From: Bombyx mori
Lineage: Eukaryota; Arthropoda; Insecta; Lepidoptera; Bombycidae
Assembly (NCBI RefSeq): GCF_030269925.1
Contig: NC_085126.1
Span: forward strand, 2,234,501-2,298,500
Direction: 5' to 3'
DNA: 64,000 bases
In this document: positions 46,200-57,397 of the stretch, piece after piece
How positions within the stretch are numbered: the first letter of the stretch is position 1
Layout: each line of letters starts with the position of its first letter
The notes under the pieces: generated by a model
Seen by the model: only the letters and a program-made list of their open reading frames with translations
What the model was told of the DNA's origin: nothing
Database searches by the model: none
Made by a program: the position numbers and the translations under genes

Positions 46200-46833
46200 G
46201 AGCCAAATCGTTCACCCACGAATACAAAAAAAGAAAAAATCTAATTATTTTTTTATAAAAATTCGTCAGCATCTATCCACAAATCCCAACTAGACATACC
46301 AATATTCCAGCTTAATGGTCGCTAAGGTCTGATCTTCTCCTGTATACTCATCTTTAGCTAGTGGTAGAATACATTTTGATCGCGAGCATTCAACAATCCA
46401 TACCAATCTCTGTAAAGTTAAACAAATCAAATGATAACAATTTAATAAGATGCTTATCGAAAATGTATTCCGCATATTTTCTTATTTCAATTTTAGGATA
46501 CACACAGTAAATATAGCATCAATGATATGATGATACTTGAATGATTAAAATTCTCTCAGATTTTTGCGAGTACTAGACATGATCAAAACTATTTATCTTA
46601 TATCTTTAAACTAGCAATTCTTGTATATATAATATAATATCAATATGTAATTCGTATTTAAATATAATTTCTAAAAAACACATTTTATCATACTCATCAT
46701 CAGCAAAGCTCGGTCATCCTCTAATAAAGTTTAGTTAAACAAGAGATAGAAAGAGAGAAAAGCGATATTTCGCGATTCATAATCTATATTATTGCCGATG
46801 TTTCGTACATTGTGTTTTGTGGTTATTTTTTTT
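46200..46833. other. AT-rich stretch without recognised gene
   Basis: No feature was recognised; the minus-strand frame 46290-46475 has no domain. Confidence 0.35.
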
Positions 46834-47083
46834 TGGAATAGCCTCTCTAGGCACCAACAGCTTAGGTAGGAAGAATAAAAAAAAAAAAAAGTAAACGAAC
46901 ATTATATGGTGTCAATACAACCCAACTAACAATAACCGATTGAGTCATTTCAAATGCTTAAATACGTTCAAATTATCATGAAAAACATTCGCCCACGCCG
47001 ACATTGGAATAAACCTGAAAGTTCTCCTTCGATGCGAGAATGCACCCGGGGAATGTGCGGTTAAAATAACACGAATTATTTAC
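46834..47083 (+). repeat. Duplicated segment, copy 1
   Basis: The short LINE tail tggaatagcctctctaggc and an A-run are followed by 193 bases (46891-47083). These recur at 47906-48098 with two differences. Only about 50 bases of the LINE remain here. Confidence 0.8.
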
Positions 47084-47567
47084 ATATTTGAAACCTCAAA
47101 AATATTAAAATGTCAATCAAAACAGTAAAAATGGATTTAACATTTAATTGAGATGTTACGCTACCTAGCTGGATCTCTGCGGCTCATCTTATCTTATACC
47201 TTTAAACGAGCAAATCTGAATCTCGGAAACGGCTCCAACGATTTTCAAAAAATTTAGTATACAGGGATTTCGGGGGCGATAAACCGATCTAGCTACGATT
47301 TATTTTCAGAAAATGTTGTTTTGTTCGTGTTTTCAATAATCAACTTTATCGATAATGAACTCTATGACTCTTCCCGACATCTATTGGCGAATAATAATAC
47401 TATTTTTCTTGATTGAGAGCAGCTAACTGCTTTAGAGACACAAAAAGATGGCGTTATCAAAAAAAATCGTCTACTTAATCATTAAATACTCTCTGTATTC
47501 GTATTGGACTTTTGTAAACGAACACATTCCCGATCCTGCGGACACAATGGAAAGCAGTCGACGTCGC

Positions 47568-48098
47568 CCAAAACACGTCATCTCGGATCCTCCCGATCCA
47601 CTAACGGTGCTTCTAGGTACTTCAAGCACCGGTCACCGTTCTCGTCGAACCCGTCGCTTGCGACGAAGGGCTCGACGAGTAAATTAACTCTCAGACACAG
47701 CCCACTGAGTTTCTCGCCGGATCTTCTCAGTGGGTCGCGTTTCCGATCCGGTGGTAGATTCTGCGAAGCACGACTCTTGCTAGGGTTCGTGTGTTAGCAT
47801 GTTAGCATCGTCGTCAGGTTTGAGCCCCGTGAGCTCACCTACTAGTTAAGGTTCCGCTGGAATAGCCTCTCTAGGCTACCAGCTTAGGCAGGAAAAAAAA
47901 AAAAGGTAAACGAACATTATATGGTACCAATACAACCCAACTAACAATAACCGATTGAGTCATTTCAAATGCTTAAATACGTTCAAATTATCATGAAAAA
48001 CATTCGCCCACGCCGACATTGGAATAAACCTGAAAGTTCTCCTTCGATGCGAGAATGCACCCGGGGAATGTGCGGTTAAAATAACACGAATTATTTAC
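47568..48098 (+). repeat. LINE 3' end (family 1) plus duplicated segment, copy 2
   Basis: A long family 1 end (47568-47904) runs into the 193-bp segment also found at 46891-47083. Confidence 0.8.
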
Positions 48099-48515
48099 AA
48101 ATCCATGAGAGCCACATCCGAAAATTTGAAACATACCGTTCCATCGAATCGATGTAATTCATAACAGATTGTGACTCTGCAAACGCGCGACTTATATTTT
48201 TTTAAATTGTTTTCAATGTTGTTTTCAAATTGTTTTCAATGTCTTAATGCGATTGAAGGCAAAGGTTTTTTTTTCTACCTAAGCTGATGGTCTGAAAAAT
48301 TAGAAGAATATAAAAAGTTCAAAATTCCATTGATCATTCAATTAGCACTTTTGAGAAATATTAACACGCTAAGTGGTATACGACAAAGGGAAGATCTTCC
48401 ACTGAGCAGGTCAAGTGGCTCGATAGACCGCCAGTCCGAAGGTTATTGTTCGGAACTTGTACATAATTATACGAACATAGTTTGAAAACATCGTTCACAA
48501 GATTCAGGCTTCAGT

Positions 48516-48555
48516 CAGAATTGTGTGTTTTATCTATATAAAACACACAATTCTG
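48516..48555. repeat. Perfect 18-bp inverted repeat
   Basis: cagaattgtgtgttttat, a 4-base loop, and ataaaacacacaattctg. One further bulged step extends the stem outward. Unknown role. Confidence 0.8.
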
Positions 48556-48821
48556 CTGTCTGCCGCCACAAATATTTTCATATCGATAGGTATAGAAGAA
48601 TCATTTATATGTATCTATGACGTATACAGAATAGGATATGTGCCTCTCCTGTATAATTAAAAAAAAAAGCTGGTACTCCTTGTTCGAATATTATACCAAA
48701 ATAATAAAATTACTGTATTATCGTCATAGACCCTCGACACGTGTGTAAATTTTCTGGTTAATCGAAATACTTGAAATTGTTGAAATTTACGCGTAAAGTA
48801 TCTGATAAGCTTTTAAATAGA

Positions 48822-48990
48822 CTAGCTGTTACCGGCAACTACGCTCGCGTGGTTAGGAAAAAATGTGTCACTGTAGTTCCCCGCGAGAATGAGATTTGTT
48901 TTCGGCATAAAATAAAATCTATGTCACTCTCCGGATCTAAAACTAAATTAACACGTGTGAAGTTAATAAAATTGTTTTATAAAATAAAAT
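48822..48990 (-). mobile_element. Helitron 3' part, family E
   Basis: CTAG at 48822-48825 preceded by A and followed by ctgttaccggcaactacgc, a typical Helitron 3' end on the minus strand. The 5' end was not found. Confidence 0.5.
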
Positions 48991-49321
48991 AAAACTACAC
49001 AGATCATATTCCTTGTCGATCTCACTAAATGTAATGATCACTGATTTCTTATCTCGTCTGCAGAGCACGACCGACTATAAATAATAATTGAAGTTCAATC
49101 GTTTGAGTAAAGGCCTGATTTAGCTTCGAACGTAATTCGTTGGGGAATTTTAATTGTTGCAAACATTGGCATCATTAGCAATTTCCGAACATAAGTGACT
49201 ATGTGATAATGAAACACTTATGACCGGCTGCCCTACTCATGACTATAGAAAAGCTTGCCAAATTCCATACAATTCAACTTATCCTGTATTACATATCTAT
49301 AGGTATCTATGCTATATATAA

Positions 49322-49520
49322 TCTACAGTGGTTTTCAAGGATGTTCCGTTATTACTACTGAACAATGCATCCGATTGACCTGAAACTTGGTATCCATGTA
49401 GAAAATACATGTATTTAATGATAGGCTAATATTTATATGAGTGTTGGACTCCCTAATAATAATGACAATAAATAATAATGTTAACTTTAAATGCCCAGCG
49501 AAGCGGGCGAGTACGGCTAG
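49322..49520 (+). mobile_element. Non-autonomous Helitron, family D
   Basis: TCTACAGTGG after A at the left; hairpin gcccagcgaagcgggc, gagtacgg and CTAG (49517-49520) followed by T at the right. About 200 bp; the relative at 16263 has lost its terminal G. Confidence 0.78.
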
Positions 49521-49714
49521 TTTAATAATATATTCGGTTTTATTTCGAAGATATTATAAATCGAAGACAGATTAAAATATTAAGTAATTATATTGCGTGA
49601 GACATATAGATTACAGTAAAAGCTCTTTACTCGCGTTGTGGATGTTCCGTGAATATGCCGTGAATACAGAAACCGTAAATATGAAAAAGTGCATTTACGA
49701 GGGATAACAATTGG

Positions 49715-49972
49715 TTTTTTTTTTTTGTCATGAGGAAATCGCCGGACTCCCACCCTCCACTGGGGATGGAGGGTGGGGCATGTCGGAGTCGAACCGACTA
49801 AAACCTCCTGTCGCTCAACAACCAACGTCCAACCCTCGCATGAGACAGAACTCATGAAAAGGCAAGGGGAGGAGAGTGAAGCGTTTAGTGCGGAGCACAT
49901 CTCTCCCATCACCCTCCCCCTCGGGACGCCGGGCCAGCGATCGTCGGCGCCACGACCACCAGCCCTCTAGGA
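49715..49972 (-). repeat. LINE 3' end (family 4) with target duplication
   Basis: T-run, gtcatgaggaaatcgccgg, actcccaccctccactgggg, then gtcggagtcgaaccgactaa. The 7-bp caattgg flanks it on both sides. This family donated the tail of the chimeric Bm1 at 4789-5180. Confidence 0.72.
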
Positions 49973-50345
49973 TTCAATTGGATACCTACATATTAGAATC
50001 CTTTTTATCAATGTGTATGTACCGTTATATCGATTTGATACGCGATTAAAGAAATCTTTAGTCGCAAATATAGGAATTGGGGCGCTTTTTTTTTTTTTAA
50101 ATCCGCGAATAGTAAAAACGCGAACGAAGCAAGCGCGAATAAACAGCTTTTACTGTACTTTACTTCTTTGCTTAAACTTATCGTCGGAATCTGACAGTTT
50201 TGAATCTAGTACTACGAAGATCAATGTCAATAATCCCCTACAAAGACATGGATATTTGACTCCAATTTCATATTAATAAGTATATCCGTCCTATTTTCGT
50301 ATTCAATTCCCTAATTCCTCTTCTGAGCACTTCTGAGGTAAATTG

Positions 50346-50455
50346 GTTTTTTTATCGACCTTGTAGGCAGACGAGCATACGCCCACCTGATGGTGAAGGG
50401 TCACCGCCGCCCATAGGCGTCAGCAATTCCGGGGACACAGCCAGGCCGTTGCAGA
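50346..50455 (-). repeat. LINE 3' end (family 2), diverged
   Basis: tttttttatcgaccttgtaggcagacg to acagccaggccgttgc. Confidence 0.68.
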
Positions 50456-50497
50456 GGTTCACTTAAAACTTATCGGATAGAACAGTCGCTATTATTA

Positions 50498-51051
50498 ATC
50501 TATACAAATAAATAAAATTGGAGTGTCTGTAACCACTGTTTACTAAATGCGTAAGTACCTATGTATGCCACAGTACATATTAATAAAGCAAAATATTTTT
50601 TCTTTAATTTTTATCTGTCCGTCTTTCTGTTTGTCTGTCTTTGTTCCGGCTAATCTCTGAAACGGCTGGACCGATTTTGACGAGACCGTATATATGAGTC
50701 GACTATTATCAAAGCCGGCAATCTGACTTTTGGACAATGATTGGTAAATCAGAAAAACGAATTATTGACTTTGTATTCCATTGGCAGTCACAAAACTCTT
50801 CGGAACGACATCTTAGATAAATAACAGGTTAACTATTAACCTTTATTTAATGCAGGTTTTGAACCGTATTCTTTGAAGGAGACGATTATATTCAAATCAA
50901 TCTGTATTGACATATCAATAAAAATTTTTTGTCCAAATGCACAGATTGCCACCTTTGATAATAGACGACTCATATATTCATGTGCATGTAGTAAAAAGCG
51001 TTTATTTCAATATTACAAACAGACACTCCAAATTTATTTATATGTATAGAT
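50498..51051. mobile_element. Foldback element with 33-bp terminal inverted repeats
   Basis: gaatctatac-type ends: ttggagtgtctgt at the left and acagacactccaa at the right, together 33 bp with about three mismatches. An inner pair, gactattatcaaag / ctttgataatag, also inverts. The ends resemble Helitron 5' ends, so it may be two Helitron ends head to head. Non-coding. Confidence 0.72.
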
Positions 51052-51550
51052 AAACTATTATCATTACTAATTGCCTTGTCACTTCTTACTTTTATCTACC
51101 TACAGACTTCTAATAAAAGCCATGATTTAACCAATCAGAACACGAAAGTCAGAAATCAGCTCTTAAATAGGCCAATCGGCGTTCAAGTTTCGAATTGTTC
51201 TCAAAAACTTATGTATTTTGCTATAATCATTAAAATAGCCCAGATTATTGCGAAAGCCTGCCTTACTTTCCAATTCGGTCCTCTGCAATCTTCCTAAGTT
51301 TTTACAGTGATCCAAATCCCATTGTTCTACGACACCATACATATATGTCTATGACGATATACTGCCTCCACTCAGACAACCTTCGGCTCGATTAGGTCGC
51401 GAGTGTTGCCGAAATGCTAACCCGTCCTTGATCATAGTTAGGAACATTAGTGTAATAAAACCAGCTAAAAATACATCATAGTTCATCATCACTCTTAAAT
51501 AGCACTTCGGTGCATTCTTAGCGAATCCTAAAAAGGCGTAACTACAAATA

Positions 51551-51680
51551 CTAGAGGTCCCGCAGTAGTCGAAATTCGACTATAATTAATTGGAATCGTA
51601 TAATAAGTTTGTACACTATTATGATTGTATTTTATACTTCTATAATCACAAATTTCGGGCTACACTATACAAAAATCCTT
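51551..51680 (-). mobile_element. Helitron 3' fragment, family B
   Basis: CTAG at 51551-51554 and the tagtcgaaattcgacta hairpin; breaks off after acaaatttcgggctacac. Confidence 0.7.
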
Positions 51681-52140
51681 ATGGTTATTTTACTAAATGC
51701 ATCCTAATAACTTATAAATTACACTCCTTCAAAAATGGTAGTTAGTGTTCACACAATTACTTTCATACACAATAATGGATTCATTGCATTTATAATCTGT
51801 AATGCGTTCAGAATAAGTTGAATAGTTTTTTGCCCGCCGAGATCATCGAACGATAACCGTACTGATTATAAAATATAATGTTATTATTTGCAGTTTTACT
51901 TCAACGAAACGTATCTACACATATGCAGACGAAGTTAGTTTCGGACACTGTTTTCTAGAATTTTCTTATAATAACAAAAATATTGCATTCTTGAAAAAGA
52001 AGATACGCAATTTACTAATCATTATACTTTATATTGCGTGAGTAGAGACCCGTGCTCGATAGTGGAATAAAAGATACTTTTAATTTCTACTGTTCAAACT
52101 ATCCCTTTGACTAATTTCGTCAAAAAAAAAACTGGTGGTA
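51681..52140. other. AT-rich stretch without recognised gene
   Basis: No feature was recognised. Confidence 0.35.
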
Positions 52141-52143
52141 TAT

Positions 52144-52392
52144 CACTGGTGGTAGGACCTCTTGGGAGTCCGCACGGGTAGGTACCACCACTCCGCCTAT
52201 TTCCGCCGTGAAGCAGTAATGCGTTTCGGTTCGAAGGGTGGGGTAGCCGTTGTAACTATACTGAGATCTCAGAACTTATATCTCGAGGTGGGTGGCGCAC
52301 TTACGTTGTAGATGTCTATGGGCTCCAGAAACCATTTAATACCAGGTGGACTGTGAGATCGTCCATCCATCTAAGCAATAAATAAAAAAAAA
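52144..52392 (+). repeat. Bm1 SINE, headless form
   Basis: It starts cactggtggtagg, preceded by a near-copy of its own first bases (actggtggtatat), and ends aataaataaaaaaaaa. Confidence 0.87.
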
Positions 52393-53298
52393 GAACGCTG
52401 TAACTTTGACAGACACTAGGTACTTTCTTCACTACAGTTTACTATTTTATTACTTAAATAGTTAATATTAGTATTGTTTGATACATCCGATATTATAAAG
52501 ATAAATTTCAAATGTTTAAGCAACGATATCTTTTTTAAATTTAATAAAACTAACCCCTAATTTAATTTTCGATGTAAATCGTGTCTATCTGTGAACACTA
52601 CATACTTATAATTATGTTTAATGGTCCCTTAGATGTGCGCGAATAAATAAACCGATAGAAAATAATTCTTAAAATCGCTAGATTATGTTCTCTTGCTCCT
52701 CTTGAGTTACCCTTTCTCTATTTTTATTATTTTTGCTCAATACACATACATAATTCTACTGTTACATTTTAAGTACACATTTATAACGTGTTCATTGTTA
52801 TCTATTGCAAATATATACCTACCTTTAAATACAATTAGTGTCAGTGCCACCACCACAGATTATATACTACTGAAAAAAACCGCGAAAAAGTCACAACAGC
52901 TTACAAATTAATCGCAAAAATTTATGGTCTTGAATATTCAGAGCCGATCTACGTAATACTAATCGTATAATACCTTCATAGACACCTTCAGTAAAGTTGT
53001 TATGTGACGGGAGAAGTTCGTTCACACTCCACAGAACTGAAATTCATTTCTAACAAGAAACCTGGTAGATTATAAGTATGAATATCCTAAGTACAGCTGT
53101 ACGATTTATTCGAAATAATTTCTGTTTAGGTATTTATTCATAACTTATTTAAGGCAATTACGAATGTAAGCCTTATTGGGATTTACAATTCAAAACTTAT
53201 TGTTTGATAAATTACGACCCTCGGAGTCGTGCGACGCCAGAAGGCTGGGTCTATATTATGTCGAAAAAAAAAAACCTAACTTTTTGGTACAATGTCAA
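52393..53298. other. AT-rich stretch without recognised gene
   Basis: The frame 52693-52911 is hydrophobic and AT-driven; no domain. Confidence 0.35.
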
Positions 53299-53484
53299 AT
53301 GAAAATGAAACACTGTAAAATGTTTCTGTCGTTTTTATTGTGTACTCTCAATTTTGTTACTTCTCTTAAAATTGTAATTTCCCGGCCTCCCTCGTACGCA
53401 CCGAAGAAATTGAACAATACAAAAAGGATATTTTCCATCAATCATGCATTCTCATCTTGGCTTATGATCGCAAACAGAGATTAG
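53299..53484 (+). CDS. Possible small secreted peptide, unrecognised
   Basis: From ATG 53299 the frame begins MKMKHCKMFLSFLLCTLNFV, a signal-peptide-like start. It then has two basic pairs (KK, KR) and a short C-terminus to TAG at 53482. No neuropeptide family was recognised and no AATAAA follows nearby. AT-rich chance frames with hydrophobic starts are common, so this is weak. Confidence 0.2.
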   Translation: MKMKHCKMFLSFLLCTLNFVTSLKIVISRPPSYAPKKLNNTKRIFSINHAFSSWLMIANRD

Positions 53485-53956
53485 GTCATTAATTATCCTA
53501 CCCGGGCACTCAGTCAAAGCTTAATTGCTAATAATCAACAAATATTTGATCACGACCGTAAGAGATTAAGCGCCGCGCGCATTTTTGTTTGCTGATCTCA
53601 TGCTGTTCGCGAAACCTCGACAATTGTGTTAGCCTTGACTTAGTTTTAAATGCACATTGTGTAGTTTAGATACATATGCGGAATGTAGGGGATTGGCTTC
53701 CGAAATTTAAACAATAATGAGATAGTTTTAAATGTATAGATATTTATTTAAGAAACAAACAACATTTTTTTCTGTATCTCTATCACGGTTTGTGTTGGTT
53801 TGTACTGGATGTAGGTACGTTTCTCGAATCTAATAAAATCATTTAAATCAATATCGATCCACTTATAAATTTTTATATCATTAAATCTGGTAGATAATAA
53901 CTTCGCAATACGAAACACCGACAAGGTATTTTTCTATAGCACTAATTCAATATTAA

Positions 53957-54270
53957 CGGTCGTCTGGTGTAGTGGTAAGCACGGAATAGATACCTTATTT
54001 ATCTATTCCGTGGTGGTAAGTGACATAGTCACTACACAAGGGGGTCGCGGGTTCGAATCCCGCCAAGGGAAGATATTTGTATGATAAATATAAAATTTCT
54101 TTTCCAGGGCTATGGATGTATATTAAATATATGTACGTGTATAATAAAAATCTTACATTTATTTCCGTTATCTGGTACCTGTAACACAAGTTCTCTACGA
54201 ACTTAGCACGGGACCAGTTAACGTGGCGTGATTGTTGGTAAATATTTATATTTATTTATATATTTATTAT
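53957..54270 (+). repeat. tRNA-derived SINE with a 33-bp palindromic insertion
   Basis: Second copy of the SINE at 19681. In its A-box-like region a perfect palindromic insert (13-bp arms, 7-base loop) sits at 53980-54012. It is flanked by the 8-bp repeat gtggtaag (53972-53979 and 54013-54020), of which only one copy exists in the intact relative. The B box gggttcgaatccc is intact. Confidence 0.85.
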
Positions 54271-54448
54271 TGTTTATTTAAGGTTCTAAGACCCCACAGG
54301 TGGATCAGAGAGCTTCGAAAATATTTCACCGTCGCGGTGATCTAAACGGTGATCATCGTAGTGCTTTACTATCAGGTTAGATAAATTGTTTTACTATATT
54401 GTGATTAGAAGGCCGATATGTGGTTGATTTGGATTAGTGTGGCGGGCT

Positions 54449-54695
54449 TTACTGGTGGTAAGACATCTTGAGTCCGCACGGGTGGGTACCGTTACCCAGC
54501 TTATTTCTGCCGTGAAGCAGTAATGCGATTCCGGTTTGAAGAGTGGGGCAACCGTTGTAACTATACTGAGACCTTACAACTTATATCTCAAGGTGGGTGG
54601 CGCATTATCGTTGTAGATGTCTATGGGCTCCACTAACCACTTAACACCAGGTGGGCTGTGAGCTCGTCCACCCATCTTAGCAATAAAAAAAAACC
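54449..54695 (+). repeat. Bm1 SINE, headless form, next to the caspase 3' end
   Basis: It starts ttactggtggtaag and ends in an A-run. It lies about 160 bp beyond the caspase stop codon, antisense to the gene. Confidence 0.88.
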
Positions 54696-54768
54696 AATTC
54701 ATAGTGCAACCTTTCAATGATTGCAATATATGGTATGTCAGTCTCCATTGAGATTTACCTTCATCCTT

Positions 54769-54774
54769 TTTAAT
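54769..54774 (-). terminator. Possible polyadenylation signal (ATTAAA)
   Basis: ATTAAA on the minus strand about 83 bases after the caspase stop codon; a common variant signal. No downstream element was identified. Confidence 0.35.
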
Positions 54775-54856
54775 ACACATCCAAAAGCAAGACATAAAAC
54801 TAATTACAGTTGAACAAAACATAAACATAATTGATTTTTTTAAATCCAAATACACT

Positions 54857-55043
54857 TTAATCTTTATAAAAGTACAAATATTTATAAAAATGCATCCCTT
54901 CGGCGTTCTTCATTAGATATTTACTGATGGCCGTCACCATCTGTTCCTTTGACGAATTAAATTCGTCTAAATGCTGGAACGTATTCGCAACTTTCAAGAA
55001 ATTCAGAGCGGTTTCGTCGTCCGGTCGTACTTCTAAATAATAC
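54857..55043 (-). CDS. Caspase gene, terminal coding exon (C-terminal tail)
   Basis: Minus-strand exon with acceptor attacag before GTATTATTTAG (55043), open for 61 codons to TAA at 54857-54859. It reads YYLEVRPDDETALNFLKVAN and later ISKYLMKNAEG: acidic and helical in character, with no family I recognise. The incoming phase (1 base) exactly completes the 2-base remainder of the exon at 57008-57397, giving Glu at the join. This supports it as part of the caspase. If the upstream donor is not used, translation would stop at TGA 57004-57006 and this exon would be excluded. Confidence 0.65.
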
Positions 55044-55082
55044 CTGTAATGTAACGAACTATGGTTATACTATCATCATCAT

Positions 55083-55288
55083 CATTATCATGCTTTCCTA
55101 TTACCCTCTGCTGGGGTGTAGGGCTCGAATCAAATTTTTCCATTTATATCGGTCTTGGGCAGTCTGTTCTAACTCCTCCCACGTCATGCCCAAGACCCCT
55201 AGCTCCTGCTCCACCGAGCGACGCCAAGTTGTTCTGGGGCGGCCTCTCTTCCTTTTACCAGACACTTTCCAGGTCAGTGCTCTCTTAG
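55083..55288 (-). pseudogene. LINE ORF2 C-terminal fragment in a caspase intron
   Basis: Inverse match to 5390-5600: ctctgctggggt, ggtcttgggcagtctgttc and gacactttccaggtcagtgc. Confidence 0.65.
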
Positions 55289-55296
55289 TTATACTA

Positions 55297-55705
55297 TACT
55301 ATATATTATTTATACTAAAGTGGCGGATGAAAGGCGATTGCATGCAGCAGAGATGCGAATGTTGCGATGGACGTGTGGAGTAACGAGAATGGATAGAATA
55401 CGGAATGAATATGTTAGAGGAAGTCTGAAAGTGCCACCTGTGACAGAGAAGCTGAGAAGTGCGCGTTTGGGATGGTATGGACATGTGATGAGATGAAATG
55501 AAAATGAGGTTGGTAAAAGAGTGTTAACTATGAATGTGGAAGGATATAGAGGAAGAGGTAGACCTAAGAAGAAATGGATGGATTGCGTGAAAGACGATAT
55601 GGGTAAGAGGGGCGTAAGCGAAGAAATGGTATATGATAGAAGAGTATGGAAGGAGAAAACATGTTGCACCGACCCCAGGTAACTGGAAGATGGGCAGGAT
55701 AATGA
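55297..55705 (+). pseudogene. RTE-like LINE C-terminus in a caspase intron
   Basis: The frame reads AAEMRMLRWTCGVTRMDRIR and KLRSARLGWYGHVMR, then a TGA where the sister copy at 29824 has CGA, then GYRGRGRPKKKWMD, ending with a (gat)n-like tail. About 130 codons of a 5'-truncated LINE. Confidence 0.72.
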
Positions 55706-56430
55706 TGATATTATTTATACTATTATATTATATATACCATTATTTACTATTATATATCGGTTATACTATACTATTATTAATCATTAAATCAACGGTACGG
55801 TCCCTTCTGATGTCGCACGGGTCCTTTCGGGCTTATTTCTGAGAATCATGCAAAAATGCATAATTATATAGCTTTTAACTTTGACATTGCTTCGGTAATC
55901 GTTTAAGATCAAGCACGTTGCCCTATTATTATTTTGTTTGAATAATAAATCTTCCCTTCCGTTAAATGACACGCACGAAATATACCCATGCCTTTTCAGA
56001 CAATGATTTTCGAGAATAGTGTCCGAGATTATCTCTCAAACAATAATGCCGAAGTAACTTTTGTGTGTATTTTATTAGTGGTACTTTTAATTAATTAGAT
56101 ACTTTAATTTATACGTATATCTATGTTATTAGCTTTTTTAATAAATCCGTAAATGTAAAATTAAAATTTTTGGAAGTTTTTTTTTACGCAAAGTAAAGGG
56201 ATTAGCTGCCACACCATACTCGATGTTTGCTACTAATAACATGCCATTCGATCTGTTTCGGTTTGAAGTTGGGGCAAGCGCTGTACAATAAAATTGAGAT
56301 TTAATTATTAGTTTCTTAAGAACTATAATCACTTAACACTAGGAAAGCCCTGAATACTTTAACCCGTCTTACGCAATCGATAATGAAAAAATTAAGACAA
56401 AATCGTAGGCGGGAGATGTACGACCGGTCG
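55706..56430. other. Intron sequence without recognised feature
   Basis: AT-rich; a Bm1-like scrap near 56250-56345 (gtttcggtttgaagttgggg). Confidence 0.4.
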
Positions 56431-56433
56431 TTA

Positions 56434-56930
56434 AGTCGGCCACTGACATGCGCGCAAATATTCGTACATTGTAGCGGCTGTGCAAATGGGTTCGCATACT
56501 CAATTTGCGAACCCGTTTGCGCTTCCTCCTACACTTGTTTACGAATGTCTCAAGAATTTCTCCTCCTTTTTAATTCGTCAATAGAACATTGAAGAGAAAA
56601 AGAGTTTTTAATTCTTTCCCAGACATCATTAACAGCCATGCTGTTTTTATGGGGTTTCTTTTGATGAAGATACGCTACACAGTAGACGTCACGAACTATG
56701 AAAATGGCGTATAGTATACGTCCGTTACCTTCGCAATCGTCGGCGCAATTCGGCAAGCGAATGTGTGGGAGACTACGCGAAGGTTCGAGGTTCGCGCGCT
56801 TTGATGTCTGTTAAAAAACCGACACAGCTTGTAAAACCACGAATGCAGCGAAAACTTTACATAATCATTCGCAAATGTCGTCCTACACTTGTGGGTTTGC
56901 GTATTCGTGCGCATGTGAGTGACCGGTGTT
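56434..56930. repeat. Possible MITE in a caspase intron
   Basis: ccactgacatgcgcgcaaat at the left and attcgtgcgcatgtgagtg at the right are imperfect inverse copies. A hairpin gcaaatgggttcgca / ttgcgaacccgtttgc lies inside. No clear target duplication. Confidence 0.5.
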
Positions 56931-57007
56931 ATGCTTAGATTACGGTTCAGGGTATAATCACATACGTTTCATACCAAGTAATCTGGAAAAGAACGAAAGA
57001 AACTCAC

Positions 57008-57397
57008 TCTAAACAGCTTTTCATGTAAAGAAAATGATCTAAATAGCAAGTACATTGTCCGCATTGGACCAATAAATTTGTATCCGGAGTGGATTCGTCT
57101 AACACCTCATTCTTAGATGACTCGCTTATCGCCGGCGTCGGTTTGATCAAGCATTGGCTTACTGGCGGATCCATGTATTTCCTCAGATACAACTTTCTTA
57201 TGAGCGTTGAAGTAATAACCGGCATCTGTTTGTTAATGTCGTATTCCGATGTTCTCCTGTTAAACTCTTTGTGGTATCTATCTATGGCGACTTCTCGTTT
57301 GACTTCGGTTATTATAGACTCTAAATCGTGTGTTTCCGATAATTCGTTTATCTTACTGCACAATGATTGGATGAACCATGATCCGTCGACTTCGTGC
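57008..57397 (-). CDS. Caspase gene, small-subunit (p10) exon with start of the tail
   Basis: Minus-strand exon with acceptor tttccag (57397) and donor GTGAGT (after 57008). Residues 1-72 are caspase p10: GSWFIQSLC near the start, the HDLESIITEVKREVA helix, then NKQMPVITSTLIRKLYL, the usual C-terminal strand. KQMP..T.T-type endings recall caspase-8/Dredd-like initiators. About 58 further residues follow, including CGQCTC, where most caspases have already ended. The donor overlaps an in-frame TGA, so an unspliced form would end here. Caspases are cytosolic Cys proteases acting in apoptosis or Imd-type immunity; which one this is cannot be decided from this part. Confidence 0.82.

Noticed and set aside
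48516..48555. microRNA precursor
   Set aside because: Loop of four bases and a stem of 18 with a single bulge are too short and too perfect for a usual insect pre-miRNA.
53299..53484. Leucokinin-like precursor (AFSSW)
   Set aside because: The motif lacks the C-terminal Gly for amidation and is followed by Leu; no repeated peptides.
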